Notes under the pieces: model-generated
What the model was told of the DNA's origin: nothing
Database searches by the model: none
The model's input: only the letters and a program-made list of their open reading frames with translations
From: Cardiocondyla obscurior
Taxonomy: Eukaryota; Arthropoda; Insecta; Hymenoptera; Formicidae
Direction of reading: 5' to 3'
Length of the DNA: 64,000 nucleotides
NCBI RefSeq assembly: GCF_019399895.1
Contig: NC_091869.1
Span: 6,324,001 to 6,388,000 of the forward strand
Shown: in pieces, positions 34,323-47,090 of the stretch
Layout of the letters: every line of letters starts with the position of its first letter
Numbering within the stretch: the first letter of the stretch is position 1
Program-made: the position numbers and the translations under genes

Positions 34323-37300
34323 TCATATGTGCAATTACGCCGATATCGGCGTTGCAATTTCAGTTTCAGTTTCGTTATATAACGTAATTGAAATTGGTAA
34401 GAAATTAAAAAAAAAAAAAAAAAATTGAGTTATTTAAAGCAAACCGGATATATGTTCTTTCTTTTTTTTTTCTTTCATCAAATATTTTTTTAATTAGGTA
34501 TAAATTACAGAAAAATTTCTAGAAGTGCAAATGTGCAAGTTTTCGAATCTTCAAGGAATCTGTATTCTCCAGTTTAATATCGTACGTTTCGCGCTGATTA
34601 TCGCTCGCAATTTCGCGGACTCGAAGTGCTCAGATTCGAAATACTCGCAGAGGGCAACGGGAGGTCAGGGAGGGCACTCGAGAGGAGGAGACCGGCGGAG
34701 AGAGACGCTCTCGCTTCCCCCCCTAATTTGGCGCTTTCGATAAATTTAACAAGCTCGTCACGAAGGAAGAAGGGGCCCTGAATGTGGGCACGGCGCCAGG
34801 GTTCCCAGCGCGTTCACACAGCCGCGACACCATTACTGTCCCGAGGTGGACCCGGGCCGGCGTCCCTCGGGAGCCGCCCGGGACACGCTAGATCGCCGAC
34901 TACGTCCACTTGGATAATACGGTTCCTTTTTCCGTCCGCCTCGTCCCCCCGACCGACCGATTGTAGCCGCGCTCTGGCAGGCCGAGGCATCGTTAGGACG
35001 TTTTCTATCGCGTCGAAACCGGCCGGCCGCTCCCTGCACGTCCCGCTCGCAGTTGTCATCGTTTGAAAAATTCGCCCCCGGTGGCACCGACGCGCAGCCG
35101 TCCGCCGAATAGGAAACACGTCGATTACTGTCCAGGACTGCGCGCGTAAAATTTTACGAAAGGCCCTTTTCCGATGCAAAGCAGGCCTGACGTACTACCC
35201 GCCCGGTCGTACGTCCCGGTTCGCTCGCAGTTCCCTTCGTGATGAATGGAAATGAAAGGCTCGGGGCGCAATAACATGCTAAATTATACAGCGAAAAGTC
35301 GCCCGAGATAGTCACGGCGATGTATATTAACGGGCTCGCAATTATGTTCTCAATTGAAAACTCTTGTCTCTCTGTTACATTGTAAATGCAGAGGAGTACG
35401 GTTGCGAGAGAAAATATCGGTGTAGGGATGCACGTACGCGCTAGTGTGCACAAGAGTGATCGAGGTGCGAGGGATGTGTGATCTTAGTTTATGCATAAAT
35501 TTAAATTGCAAGCGCGTTGCTTATCGTCTGCCTATACTTAAATTACATACATATAAAACGATAGTCGACGTACTTTATTCGCATACTTACTGTGCCCTGG
35601 ATAATATTACCTTCGCGCCGAACACGTTATTATCTCAGATAATTTGAGTACAAATGACGTTAGCTTTCTCGATTAGACCGCGTATCGTAACCGCGCGGTA
35701 ATTTACTTTGTAAAATTTCAGCATTATTTTACTTTAACTGGGAAGAGTATTGATCGCCCGATTAAAAAGATTAAGGCGGGATAATACGAAAAGTTTACAA
35801 GGAAAAGATATTATTTTAGATTAAAAGACATAAATATCTTATCTTAATTTGAATCTCTTTAAACTTTGTAAACGTATTTTTCTTTTTTTTTTTTTTTTAC
35901 ATTATACCTACTTACACAAATTGAAATATTTGATTTTTGAAACAAAATTGGAAGTAAAATAAAGAAAAAAACGGGATGTGCGACAGAAGGAAGTATCAAT
36001 GGAATCGTTATTGCGCAATCAACGTCGAGTTTCAACATTATTCAGGAGAGAGCTACGGTCAACCGATAAAGAGGCTGCGAATTCGCTCGTCGTTTTAAAT
36101 TCAAAGGGTACCCAGAAGTCAGCATTTTGAGGAAAGTTCGCGAAACTCGGTACACGTACGTTAGGAAGCGGTATTATCGGCCATCGTCGTTTGACTGGAA
36201 TGACGACAACGACAACGAGAACGACTGCATTCAGTCAGACTCTCGTGTTTTCTGCCTCTATTCTCCGATTCTTTTCAGCTTCGCTCGCGCAGTCGTCTAC
36301 GCCATGGAAGGCAAATTGCTCGATAACTTTTCCCGCGGCCGTGCGTCACCGGTGCCCCGAAAGTTTCCCCGAAGCGCGGAGTCGCAGGCGTCGTCTCGGA
36401 ATCACGCAGGCAGCGGCAGCTGCTGCTACTGTCGCCGGTGTTACATGCACGTCGTGCTCGCCGTGGAGCACAATAGGAATTCGGCTGGATGATCGATATG
36501 TTATATTCCTCGAAAGAGCGCCCTATCTATCCGTATAAAGTTCTTCCGAGGTAGGATTTAGAATCGTGTTACATATTATAAGTAACGGGATTATTTTAGG
36601 AGTTGACGAAATTGAATACAAACGCCGCTGGCACGATGGACGTTTAACGTTAAATTGAAAGTCCGATTCCTCCGCGCGTATGACATCAAAAAGACGTTTA
36701 AAAAAATCTATAAAATCTAAATTGTTCGATGAAACGACTTTGGATTTTATGCGCGTTCATTGAAACTTTCTATTTAATGCGCTGCGCAGGTACCATTTGC
36801 ACTTTATTCCCGAAAACTTTCCTCGTGACTTTTGCATGTGCGTAAATTATTTTTATCGGTAAAGTAAGATCCAAGAATATCCACCGTTTATTATATCTCC
36901 CATTTACGTGAATCGGTTTTGATTTATTAAATGCTCGCTATCTAGAGGCCTAAAGAAAAAGATTGTTGCCACGAGAGGACAAATTTCTTAAAGGTATTAA
37001 TACCCTGAAACTAGATCAGTCAATGTCATTGCGCGGTTTGCACGTTATGGGACACGGCTCTGAACTCCTGACATTTCCTTGGTTCACTGCCGAGAGACGG
37101 AATTAAATTAGTCGTTCCAACTCCGCGATATTACTGCTTTATGTAACACGTTTTCATCCGCGCTCTCAACGGGACGAGCCCCGCCGTCGCGGAATTTGGA
37201 GCCCTTGGAATTCTCTTTCTTTTTTTTTTTTTTTTTTTTTTTCGACACACCCCGTATATACGCACGTACGTCGTAAGATCCGTAAGCTCTCTCGAGTTCA

Positions 37301-38210
37301 TTTCGCAGAGACTTAATAAACGTTTTACGGGCGGGAGAGGAGGATTGCGACGCTTTTCATAAGTTATATCCCGAGGGGGAGCGCGAACTCGTGCAATGTG
37401 AAACAATATCGTCGGTTATGCGCGCGTCCCAAATTTCGGCCAGCGCGCCTTCATCGGTGCGCGCTGCTGAGTCGGGGAGAGGACACCGTGAGCAAGGTGA
37501 TCGTGAAGGAGAATATAAAAACGAAGGGGACAACGAACTTTTCCGTGTCGTCCAATTTTGAGGCAGCGAGAGAAGAGCGAGCGCATTCGGAGCGCTTAAA
37601 ATAGAAAGGAAGGAGACGAACATGAGGGCGGAGGAAGGAAATGCTGGAGGAGCGTTAGTCTTGTCAATCGTTGAAAAGGTGCGCGCATCGGAACAATCTT
37701 GCGAGGGAGGGAAATCAGAACAATTCTTCGAGTCGATAAATTCTCTCGCTTCTTATCTTTACATTCTCATTCTCTCTTACTCGCTCAATTGCTCTCTGTT
37801 ATACTTGTCGGTACGTAGCACGTGGAGGAAAGAGTGGAAGTAGAGCCGCGCCGAGCATAACCCGAGCAAAGTGAAAATTGCTCGAGCCATTCGCGAGGAT
37901 TGACCTTACGTGCCGCGTTATATTCTCGCCGTCATTCGCTACGAACACATATGTAACGCTGTAAATATCTCGAGCCAAGAACCACTTTGTCTACGATTGT
38001 CTCTTGAAAATTTTTAGTAATGAGACAAAAATGTATTAAAGGAAAAAAAAATAAATAGAAGATAAAAATTAAGCAACCCGATTAGAAATGTATCTAGCTA
38101 TTTTAATTTTGCAGCCAGTAATTAGATCGCGCGGATTAGATATAATTTGTAAAAAAGTATTAATTATTTAGTAACTATACATTACTGTAGAGGATTTAAA
38201 AAGTAAGGCT
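34323..38210. other. non-coding stretch, no recognisable gene
   Basis: No supported gene. A-run at 34407-34424 and T-run of 23 at 37220-37242. Plus frames at 36127-36538 overlap each other and carry Thr/Asp or Cys runs templated by ACGACA-type repeats. Minus-strand donor-like sequences near 35585 and 35910 lack acceptors. 34600-35150 is CpG-rich; 35500-35960 and 36580-36930 are AT-rich. Confidence 0.55.
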
Positions 38211-38216
38211 GTCATT

Positions 38217-38238
38217 AAAAAAAAAAAAAAAAAAAAAA
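38217..38238. repeat. A22 homopolymer abutting the foldback element
   Basis: Twenty-two uninterrupted A residues end one base before TGTCTAG, the apparent left terminus of the foldback element. The tract could be an insertion target or part of the element. Confidence 0.8.
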
Positions 38239-38239
38239 T

Positions 38240-38743
38240 TGTCTAGTATCCGTTTAGCCACTGTTCAGCGCGGGCCATGTAGCGAAACAATTATTTCCGG
38301 CTAATAACAAGCCAGAGAAGCTAGATATCTAAACGTTTTTCGCCGCGTGCTGGCCTACTACGCGTACTGACCAACGCAACGCGCGCTCGACTGTCGCGGC
38401 CGCTGACCTCCGGGCCCGCGCGTCCACCGCCACGCGGATCGTGCCACATGTTGGCTGCCGACGTAAACAGATTCACGTGATCACGGCGAGCGAGGCAGTC
38501 GGCGGATCCCGCCGTGATCACGTGCGTCGACGGCTCATGCCGCACGGTCCGCGTGGTGGTGGACGCGCGGACCCGAAGATCAGCTGCCGCGGCAGTCGAG
38601 CGCGCGTAGAGATAGATCGGTACGCGTAATATACTAGTTACGCGGCGGAAAACGTTAATATATCTAGCTTTTCTAGCTCGTTATTAACCAAACAATTAAA
38701 GCGTTATATTTCTGGCTCAGTGCAGGACAGTTTTTGCTAGACA
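38240..38743. mobile_element. foldback / MITE-like element with long imperfect inverted arms
   Basis: The two halves are imperfect reverse complements over most of their length. 38300-38348 pairs with 38640-38688 at 42 of 49 positions, 38380-38443 with 38543-38606 at 57 of 64, and 38474-38488 with 38510-38524 at 15 of 15, leaving a 21-base centre. Outside these, weaker similarity continues to TGTCTAG at 38240 and CTAGACA at 38737-38743. Most arm mismatches are transitions. No transposase is encoded, so it is non-autonomous. No clear target-site duplication was found and the superfamily is unassigned. Its core is very GC-rich and its flanks AT-rich. If transcribed it would fold into a long double-stranded hairpin. 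Confidence 0.75.
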
Positions 38744-41700
38744 GTCAAGAGATAAACTATGGATTGGCTAGATAGTTATTAAATAACGGGTTAAGCTCAA
38801 TTTCCACTCGGGATATTTATGAACTATTTTAGTCTTATTTTTATGTAGAAAGATAATTGCCACGGGGCAAGTTAAAAATTCATGGGAAGGTAAAGAGAGA
38901 CCGCGGAAACGGACTTTATACGCCGAGAGAACGGCGAAACTAGTCACCGGGAAAACCTTTCGATAGTTTAATCCGTCCGGTTTTTCAGAAGTGCCAGATA
39001 AACGCGCGGGATTAGCGAAAAGGAACGAACGGGATAAAGTCGGAGTAAGACGAAGAGGCTGCGATCGAGCGCGGATCTTATAAAACGCGCCACGACAATG
39101 ACGACGAAAAGCGAAGACGGGGAAGAGATCGGAAAAGGAATTCGTTAAAGGAAAAAGGCCGGAGAAGTGGGTTCTTTTTACTTCAAGCATCATTGTGCTA
39201 AAGCGATGAAATGCAATTACAATCGTAGATCTTTATATGGGTTTTAAAACAATACTTCGTGACACACGCTAAATAATTTTTCTTTTTACTCTTGTATTAT
39301 TTTTTGTTTCAAGCAATTAAATGATTCGGTAAAATAAGGCGTCGAATTAATTTTATTATGAATTTATTTTGACGGTATTAATAATAATGAGATTTGATTA
39401 ATAATGTAAAGAAGACAAGTGTGAAATGCATATAATAATACAACGAGCGCGCAGTGAGCGTAACACGTTTGAGTTTACATTTTAATATTTGAAGGATAAA
39501 TTGTATTTTTTAGTCTCATTTTCTCGCGCGATTTATTGACACTGCCGCTATTACGAAAATGGAATGTCTCGCTTTTGATAAGAACGCCGGTCCGACCGGA
39601 CTAGAAATTCATACTTGCCCCTCATTTTTTTTTTTTCTTTCTTTTTTTTCTTTTTCTTTTCACCTTTTATCGAGTTCTTCCCTTCGTAACACTAGCCCAC
39701 TTTCTTTCTACGCGCTTAGGAAAGTAATCAAACTTTTTCTTCACGCAAATTGCGCGAAGAAGTCGACCGCCTCGCAACGACGGTGGCTCGAGATGGAAAG
39801 AGAAAGGGAGAAGAGGGCGGTGGAGGAGAAGGACAAAATGTAGGTGGCAGTGGAAAGAGGATATAGGGTGTTCAAGTGATAAGAGGCAAATCGAACTCTC
39901 GAGGCGGCCGATTGGCAAAGCGTGCGGACAATGAAAGAGTAAGTCGGCCGAGTAGTCTAATACATATTAATGAGAGCTTGAGTGTCCGCAAAACTCTGCT
40001 TCCATTTCGATGTCGGTGTTTCCGCACGAGTGTTTAGCCCGAAATGACTAGAGTGCTGCTTTAATCACAGCTCTGACGTTAGGAAACGTTAATAATGGAT
40101 ATATCTAAGGAAAAAAAAAAAATTGCTTTTCTAAGTAAATTCTCGTCTTTTTATAAATTCTCGATAAACGCGCGTCGATTGGTTTTCAACTTAATTTTAC
40201 GCTAACGATAACGCGATCGGTAATTTACGTACGCGGGATTAACGACGCCGCTTTTCGATGGTATTTCTTTTTTTCTTTTTTTTTTATCTCCAAATTGGAA
40301 GATGACTTTAAAATCTCGAAGCTGCGATATAAAGTTGCGAAAGGAATCTTGTGTATTCTGTATTAAATATGCAAAGTGTCGGCGTAGCTTTTGCAGCGTT
40401 AGCGAGCGAATCTCGTTGCCGACAAATTGGGACGCGTTTAAGAATCTGTCGTGCTTTCTGAGGGAGAGCGTCGTAAGGGCGTCGTGCCGTGACATTTCGC
40501 ACGAGTCAGGGTGAGGCGTGATCCGAGGGTGCTCGCGGAAGAGCCCGACGAGTACTGGGTAAGTCGGGTAAGTCGGGTAGAACTGCCTAATGCATGTTGA
40601 TAAGGCGAAGCGTGGCTCTCGTTCGTCACACGCGGCAGTGGAATCGACCGACCGCTCGAAATAGCTTTTTAGACTTTTTTGCTAACATCTCGATTATACC
40701 AAGAGGCATGAAATAGCTATATCTTCTGGAGGTAGAATACACTTGTCATTTGACGAAAAAAAAAATTTAATAAATCCGTAACGTACACAATTTTTTAAGT
40801 TATTAAATTAGCTCATAAAATTATTTTAGAGTAGCGCTTTTTATCGTTTATTGAAATGGAATAAATAAATAAATATATATATATTTCTTTTTATATAGTT
40901 TAAAATTTCTATACCTATCTTACGGTAAATTTTTGTAAAAGTACGTAGTGTATGTGAAATGAAATCAAGTGTATTCTTAGAGTCGCATAATGCCGGCGCA
41001 AGATGGAGGAATAATTTTCGAGACGGTGCACACGGATTCGCACAATCAACCGCGCGATCGTTCTTCAAAAAATGAATATTGGATATACTACTTTCATTTT
41101 ACACCGATGCCGGAGAGCATAAGCAGCAACGCAGGGGCTTGTTCGGAAATTACATTCGTTCCCAGCGGATGTACTTCTTTCGGATTATTGCTCGTACAAC
41201 ACCGATTTCTCCTCTCTCGCTTTCGCGATCACCTCGTGCGTTTTTATTTTACTTCGTTGATCGGCCCTTCTTTCAGATCAACAGCTTCTTTCCCGCCAGC
41301 CCCCTCATTTCCCAGTCAAGTTCCGTAGGTGTTCCTTTAAAAGCACGTCTTAGTGGAAAATATCATATCTTCTCCGCCCTTCCCTACCCCTATCTATAAT
41401 CCTACATAAATCCTTCATAAATATGGTCTATACTCTCTCAAATCCTCCTTCTCTCATTCCTCCTTCGTTCATCGCACATAATATACACCTTTATACTATA
41501 AGATCTATCCGTATATTAATTGTCGATCGAATTATCTATTTTTAATCATCTTCATGAAATTATAAGATGCTACAGAAATTATGTCATTTAAGTAATACAA
41601 TTGCTTTTATTTATTTACTTGGTAATTTTATTAAACAAAAAAAAAACGGCATATTATACGAACGTGAAAACAACATCTTAATTATCTTTAATTGAGACTT

Positions 41701-42400
41701 ACACGTGTCATTTCGAAAGACTGGATATGCATATTGTATAAACCGGGCGGATTTTGCAAAATAGATTTACCTTCTAACAGCGCCGAATGCTCTCTGTTGT
41801 TTATTCCCGGCGGACAGATTCATCACGAATTAAATCTTCTCGTCGCGTCTGAATTCATTCGCCGTCGATCTTCGGTGTTATTTATTTTAACTTCAACTAC
41901 TCCATCACCCTCACCGCTTCTCGAAAATCCGTTTTAAATTCCCGAAAGATCCTCCCTCCCCGCCATTTACCTTAGTACCTTTGTTCTTTTTTCACTTTGT
42001 CATTATCTTTCTTTTTTTTTTATTTTTTCTTCTCTTTTTTTTTGTCTTTATTAGCATGCCGTCGCCATTACCGCCCAGGGGAAATTCCCAACTTCTCCCT
42101 ATAAACTCCGATCTTTTTACGCATTCATAATTTTCCCCTGAATTCTGAAAAATGTGGGTTACATAAGCGATTTAAATTGCCTCTCTGTGACGTAAGGGTA
42201 ATAAAAAGAGACCCCCCCCCCTCGTTTCATATCTCTTCTGAAAAACGTGAAATGGACATATTCCGCGCCGAGCTACTAAAGTCAGCCATTTTTGTTCGTT
42301 CGCTCGCTCGCAGGACTCGGCTCATGACTCGTGGTACCGTGAGTTATTCCGGTAACTGAACGAGTTACTCTTTCGAGGTCGCTCAGAACCAGGAAGAATC
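38744..42400. other. non-coding stretch, no recognisable gene
   Basis: No supported gene. T-rich tract at about 39625-39660. At 40558-40576 a 10-base unit GGGTAAGTCG is repeated, giving two donor-like GTAAGT in tandem without an acceptor. Plus frames at 40990-41399 are long and partly balanced in composition but overlap each other in different frames. A pyrimidine-rich acceptor-like CTTCTTTCAG ends at 41276, with a weak GTAGGT donor at 41325. AT-rich islands lie at 39200-39520, 40690-40980, 41400-41700 and 42000-42050. Confidence 0.5.
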
Positions 42401-42494
42401 GTGAGAAAAGGTGATAGAGCGGGGAAAGGATCAGGGTGGAGCGCGGCGGGCGGAGGCGCGAGGCGACGAAAAGAGAAGGAGCTTCGGCTTCGGC

Positions 42495-42535
42495 GTTTCA
42501 CATGGTAATCCCCTCATGAATATCCTCAAAGGGCC
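42495..42535 (+). promoter_or_regulatory. composite motif block, copy 1
   Basis: Contains TTTCACATGGTAATCC, then CTCATGAATATCC, then CAAAGGGCC. TAATCC is the core preferred by Bicoid/Orthodenticle-class (K50) homeodomains, and ATGAATA resembles a POU-type half-site. The same parts in the same order recur at 43354-43414. A CAGGGTGGA also lies upstream of both. Duplication of a non-coding composite motif suggests cis-regulatory function, which is inference. Confidence 0.4.
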
Positions 42536-43027
42536 TCTTCTTCCCTCTCGCACACGCACGCGCGTGTATTCGCGCGCCGTTGAAGGCCTATAAGGCGAAA
42601 GACGTATCACTGCTCGTATTTATACATCCGGCCGGTAATGCGGGCGGGAGGAGATAGAAGAAGGAGGTACGAGGCGCGAATACAAGGTTGATGCCGGCGT
42701 AAGACCTCTCTCATTCGATTAGATCGAGGCAAAAGCGTTGGTGACACGCTCACTCTCCGTCGTAACTGAGTGACGTGATTAAAACTCCGATGGAGGATCC
42801 TAATCGTCAACGTCGAATGTCTTTTCCCAGCGAATTCGTATTTTCGTGAAAATTTCGTAGACAAAATCGTTAACGTTTTCTCGTGATTTTTTTCAAGTTT
42901 TTTTTTTTTTTATGCAGAAAACAAGATTTATTTATTTATTCTGATCTTATGAGGATTTTTCTATGAGTTTAACGAACTAACGGGATGATACGATGATATT
43001 AGACTTGTATAACATTTTCTATCGCAC

Positions 43028-43031
43028 AGGT
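43028..43031 (+). other. weak second ratchet-like AG/GT junction
   Basis: TTTTCTATCGCACAG is followed directly by GTAATT. It has the form of a recursive splice site, but the pyrimidine tract is short and the donor is weak. It is noted because a better one lies at 28592/28593 on the same strand. Confidence 0.12.
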
Positions 43032-43353
43032 AATTTTTGCAAAATAAATTGTACGGTCGATATCGAGCTTAGTATCAATGGTACGCTTGAGGGATAGCGA
43101 GGGAACATTGGGAGCTTCAAAGTACGCGGAGCTTTTCCTTTCGCGGCGCATTTTCCCTCTACGTTGATTCGCAGGGTATTCGATTAACGTGCCGGTTCGA
43201 GCATTTCCCCGACGGTCGAATATACGGGGTCCCGGTCACGGTGGGCCCCCCTCGAAAAATATGAGACGGCATGGCTGCTCTCGCGCAAAGAGAAGCAAGG
43301 GGAGCTGCAGAGAGCGGGAATGCGCAGGGTGGAAAGCGACGGGGCAAAGCGTT

Positions 43354-43414
43354 CTTTCACATGCTAATCCACCAGGCAGGCTGCGCTCATGAATACCTAT
43401 GGTCAAAGCGCGCC
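43354..43414 (+). promoter_or_regulatory. composite motif block, copy 2
   Basis: GTTCTTTCACATGCTAATCC, then CTCATGAATACC, then CAAAGCGCGCC, matching 42495-42535 with an extra 17-base insert between the TAATCC and CATGAATA parts. ATGCTAAT here is one base from the octamer. The offset is about 860 bases. It is followed within 30 bases by a strong minus-strand G-quadruplex motif. Confidence 0.4.
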
Positions 43415-43442
43415 TTTCTGTCCTTTCCCCTCTTTCCTCCTT

Positions 43443-43463
43443 CCCTCCCTCCCCCTCCCTCCC
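43443..43463 (-). other. strong potential G-quadruplex on minus strand
   Basis: CCC T CCC T CCCCC T CCC T CCC: five C runs separated by single T residues, so the minus strand carries five G runs with single-base loops. This is the arrangement expected to be most stable. Confidence 0.65.
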
Positions 43464-45340
43464 GCTCGCCGCCGTTATTTTTCTCGTTCTCTCGCTCTCG
43501 TTGTATACACGTTGTCTCAAAACTTTCGCACTTTCTCCCAACCGCAGATAGCGGGAGGAAAATTGGGCGGAATAGCGGCCGTTTCGGCGCCGGGACGTCA
43601 ATAGCGCGCGCTGTCCGCGCTTGGAACGTAAACGATTTTAACGAGGCAGATTTCGCCGCGAAAATGCGCCAGGTAACAAAGAAAAGGCATTCCCTTGCTT
43701 GATTTTTTTTAGTTTTAGATTTGCAATTTAATTGTCAGATGTTTAGTTGATTTAACGAACTTTTCTCGCCGATCGAAAATTTGCGTCACGTTCTTGCGGA
43801 AGGATCTTTAATCGACAGAAATGAATCGGGAGGTTCTTAACTTTTTGTGATCCTTCCCCTTTCTCTTTTTTTTTTTTTTTTTTTTTATTTCTCCGCACTT
43901 GCCTTTTGCATTACAAGAGAATTCTCTTCTGTGTAGTCAACGTTTCCTCTCTCTCTCTCTCTCTCTCTCGCTCTCTTCTGCGCGCGAAAATGGAGAACGC
44001 AGCAAGAAAGGCCCCGGGAGAAATGGCGGCGCTTTGTGTCCCGAATTTGTGCCACACCGTTCTCCGTTCTCCTTTACGAGGAACGATAAGTCAGGAGTGG
44101 CCCTCACTCTTCGCCCTTCCTCCCAACCCGTCATGGCCCTTTTCCCTACCGACCCGCCGCTTCTATTCTCGCCTACACGCAAAATTATCGCGACCGCACT
44201 TAGAATAACGCGATCGTATCTGCGTCCGGTTCGACTTTAGCGTACCCGTTAAATATTACCCGTCCCTAAACCGCTTCAGGTACAAGGAGTAACCTTCGCA
44301 TTATATTTAACTGTGGCGAGGAGCTTTGCGGGCGTATCTGATGATTACGTGCGCGAGCGCTATTTTCTATTTAAAATTGTTACTAGAATAAACGACGCCA
44401 TCCGTGATATTTTATCATTCTTTCTTTTTTTTTTTACGGACCTAATTTTTTCGTCGGTAACGTTATTAAGATACTTTTAATTGCTTTATTAAAAAGTACT
44501 TTATGTGAAATTATTGCATTATAAATCGAAGAAGCGCGCGTCGTTTCACGGGACGAAATTATTCACTTATGCAAATACGAAATTTTGGAAAATTACATTG
44601 TCGCGGAGGTGCACTTAATTATCACTGGGCTTGAAATTAACGTTCTACTCATCGCGCGTGAACTTTCAGGAGCCTCCTTTGTTTCTATGCACGTTTGGTC
44701 GGATAGGAGTAATAACGTTACCTATTCATTGCTTTATCATGTTTATTCTCAGAGGAGACGCTCTAGTATGTATAAATAGATACGTCTCTCTCTCTGCCTA
44801 CTTGTCTCGTTTTGCTCTTCTACATCCACCGTAGGATCGTCGCCGCAGGAGCCGAAAAACGTCGTGGTCGTTCAATTTCGTCCCGCGAGCACCGCGTAAT
44901 TGGGACCATGCTCGGCGGGCTCGTTGCCGAGAATTTAGTTTTCGGTTCGCGGTGCGCCCCGATCTACGTGTACGCGTGTCGACGAAGTCACGATGTGGCG
45001 AGGGCGAAAAAGGGGTGAGCGGAGAAAGAGAGATAGCGCGAGGCGGAGAAGGTAGATGGATACCTGCGACGGAATGACCGAGGGCGTAAGGGGCAGGGAG
45101 GCCGAGGGAAGAGGGAATAAAAGAGGCAGCGAGAAGCGCAGAGAACCGAACTTCTAGGCGACGGGGGTGGCGGACGCGGAAAGGGCGAGGGGGCGCAAAA
45201 GGGATGGCTATCCCACGTGCTGCGCTCCCATGCATAGAGAGGGCTCATGTTTCCCTAATGCAGCCCGATAAATATTTAAGCATAACGTAATCGGTCGGAT
45301 TATCCTGAGAGCGCGAGACGAGGATGCGGTAGATGCGCGG
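43464..45340. other. non-coding stretch, no recognisable gene
   Basis: No supported gene. T21 run at 43866-43886 and CT microsatellite at 43946-43977. Overlapping frames on both strands between 44800 and 45250 are Arg/Ser/Pro-rich composition. An AT-rich island lies at 44400-44560. Confidence 0.55.
43946..43977. repeat. CT microsatellite
   Basis: About twelve CT units followed by CTCGCTCTC. Confidence 0.85.
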
Positions 45341-45351
45341 GTGCGGGACAA

Positions 45352-45387
<36 letters not shown>

Positions 45388-45402
45388 CGAGAGAAGAGAG
45401 AT
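45352..45402. repeat. GA microsatellite
   Basis: GA units, later interrupted by GCGAGA. It generates Glu/Arg-only translations on the plus strand and Ser/Leu-only translations on the minus strand. Confidence 0.85.
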
Positions 45403-47090
45403 AGGATGTACCGGAACGAGGACGCAATCCGTAATGCGCTTGAGCGTGCAGCAGTTGTCTCGCGAAATGGCGTCTTTCACAATCTCGTACATACGCCATG
45501 TACGACGATCGGGATCGAAATTTGTTCGTCGATGCGCTTTCCCTTCGCGATAGAAATTCGCAAGAAGCTTGAAGATAAAAGATGGCAGCGGAAACTTTAT
45601 AGCTACGCAGCAATTGCACGATGCATATTGAAAAGGGCAATTGTTCTTCGTTTCGATCTAAACATGCGTGTCTTGAGAATCCCGTTTTTTTTTTTTTTTT
45701 TAATAAAAATTTTGCAGGACTTTGTCTTTATTACGCGAGCATTTTTTGACAAAAATTGAAATATTATTAACGGTGTTATTAATTTTTTTTTTAGGATTAT
45801 AAGTATTTTGATTTAATTACAAGTTTTCATATTAACCTTACTACTCTATTTTTAACAAAATCTTTTTTAACGAACTGAAGAAATTGCGATGCGAAAAGAA
45901 ATGTAAAAGCAAATTATTAAAGTTAACAGTAGATTGCTGAATTTCCTCGGCGAATCCCTTCCGTTTCATATCGCGTGACTCTTGATTAACCCTTTTTCAT
46001 CCTCCTAGTTTATTCTAGCCTGCGTTCGGCATGCGAACAAAAATTACGTGCACATTGGGGGGGTTAATCGCCGCGACACATAGACTGTAAATCGTGCACG
46101 GTCGACATTTCCAATTTCGCGAGTCCGACGTGCGCAAAGAACGCGACGGATTACTGACATCTCGTTTTGGTATCGATGCGCCTCTCGATGCCGATGCACT
46201 CTCGTGGGCTATGCAATCCCCCTCTTATTCCCCTGCCGGACGTTTGCAGGATACCGAAACTTCCCTCCCCCCTGGAGGTTGTCCGTCTGTCGTGTCATGT
46301 CTAACCGGGCGAGGCGGAATTTTCGCGACGAGGGGCGAGAGGAGTGGCGGTGGTGGCGGAGGTCGACGAGAGGAACAGAGCGAGAGAGAGAGAGAAAGAG
46401 AGAGAGAGAGAAAGAGATTGTGGGACTTTGGGGGACGCGAGGGCATTTAAGCGTAAATGGTTTTTGTAACTGGGAGAGCGTAAAATTGCCTAACCGCCCT
46501 GTGCATCTCCTGGCGCTTTTGGATGAGCTCAACCAACCCCTTCCCCTCCCCTCCCCCCCTGTGCGCTGCAACGCCACCCCTTTGGTCCCACCGATACAAA
46601 CTGCTCGGCAGCTTTCTGCGTCGCCTTCAGTCACGGCCTCGTTAATTCGAACGTAATTTATTCTCGGCCAAAATTTTTCTGACGTTTCCCTCCGCCTGTG
46701 GTCAGTGTAAATTATGATAAAGCAAATAAGTTAAAATGCTAACGAGGGTACCTCGAGTTACGGTACGGTTCTTTAGGGAGAACTCCGGTACGACGGCGTC
46801 GAAACGCGTGCGTATCGAAATTTGAGATTAATACCGCGGGAATTAGGGCGTTCGGTTAAAAACCGCGAATTGCACGCGGCGCGCGGAGGGATGCCGGGAA
46901 AAAGGAGGGGGCGGAGAGGCGGTTATAATGAATATTTAATGAGCGAAGAAAAAACTGCGTCTGCACCGGAAGGCAGGTGCGTGCCGGCGATATGGGTAGG
47001 CCCCGTAGGCGAACCTGGAAATCGCGTATTCATCATCGGTCCATTCGTAATCCGTCGCGCGGTCAAGGGAACGGGGGTGGCGGCGTGCAC
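45403..47090. other. non-coding stretch, no recognisable gene
   Basis: No supported gene. A second GA tract lies at about 46380-46416 and dominates frames on both strands. Strong T runs occur at about 45687-45700 and 45785. The region also holds the C-rich tract at 46537-46559. Confidence 0.55.
46537..46559 (-). other. strong potential G-quadruplex on minus strand
   Basis: CCCC TT CCCC T CCCC T CCCCCCC: four C runs of four or more with loops of 2, 1 and 1 bases, so the minus strand fits a very stable four-tetrad G-quadruplex. Confidence 0.65.

Noticed and set aside
35585..35590. Minus-strand donor-like GTAAGTATG (and others near 33715 and 35910)
   Set aside because: GTAAGT is expected about 30 times on both strands in 64 kb, and no acceptor was found at exon distance.
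41277..41324. Plus-strand 48-nt exon-like block after CTTCTTTCAG
   Set aside because: The donor GTAGGT is poor and the block is pyrimidine-rich throughout, so the acceptor score is not informative.
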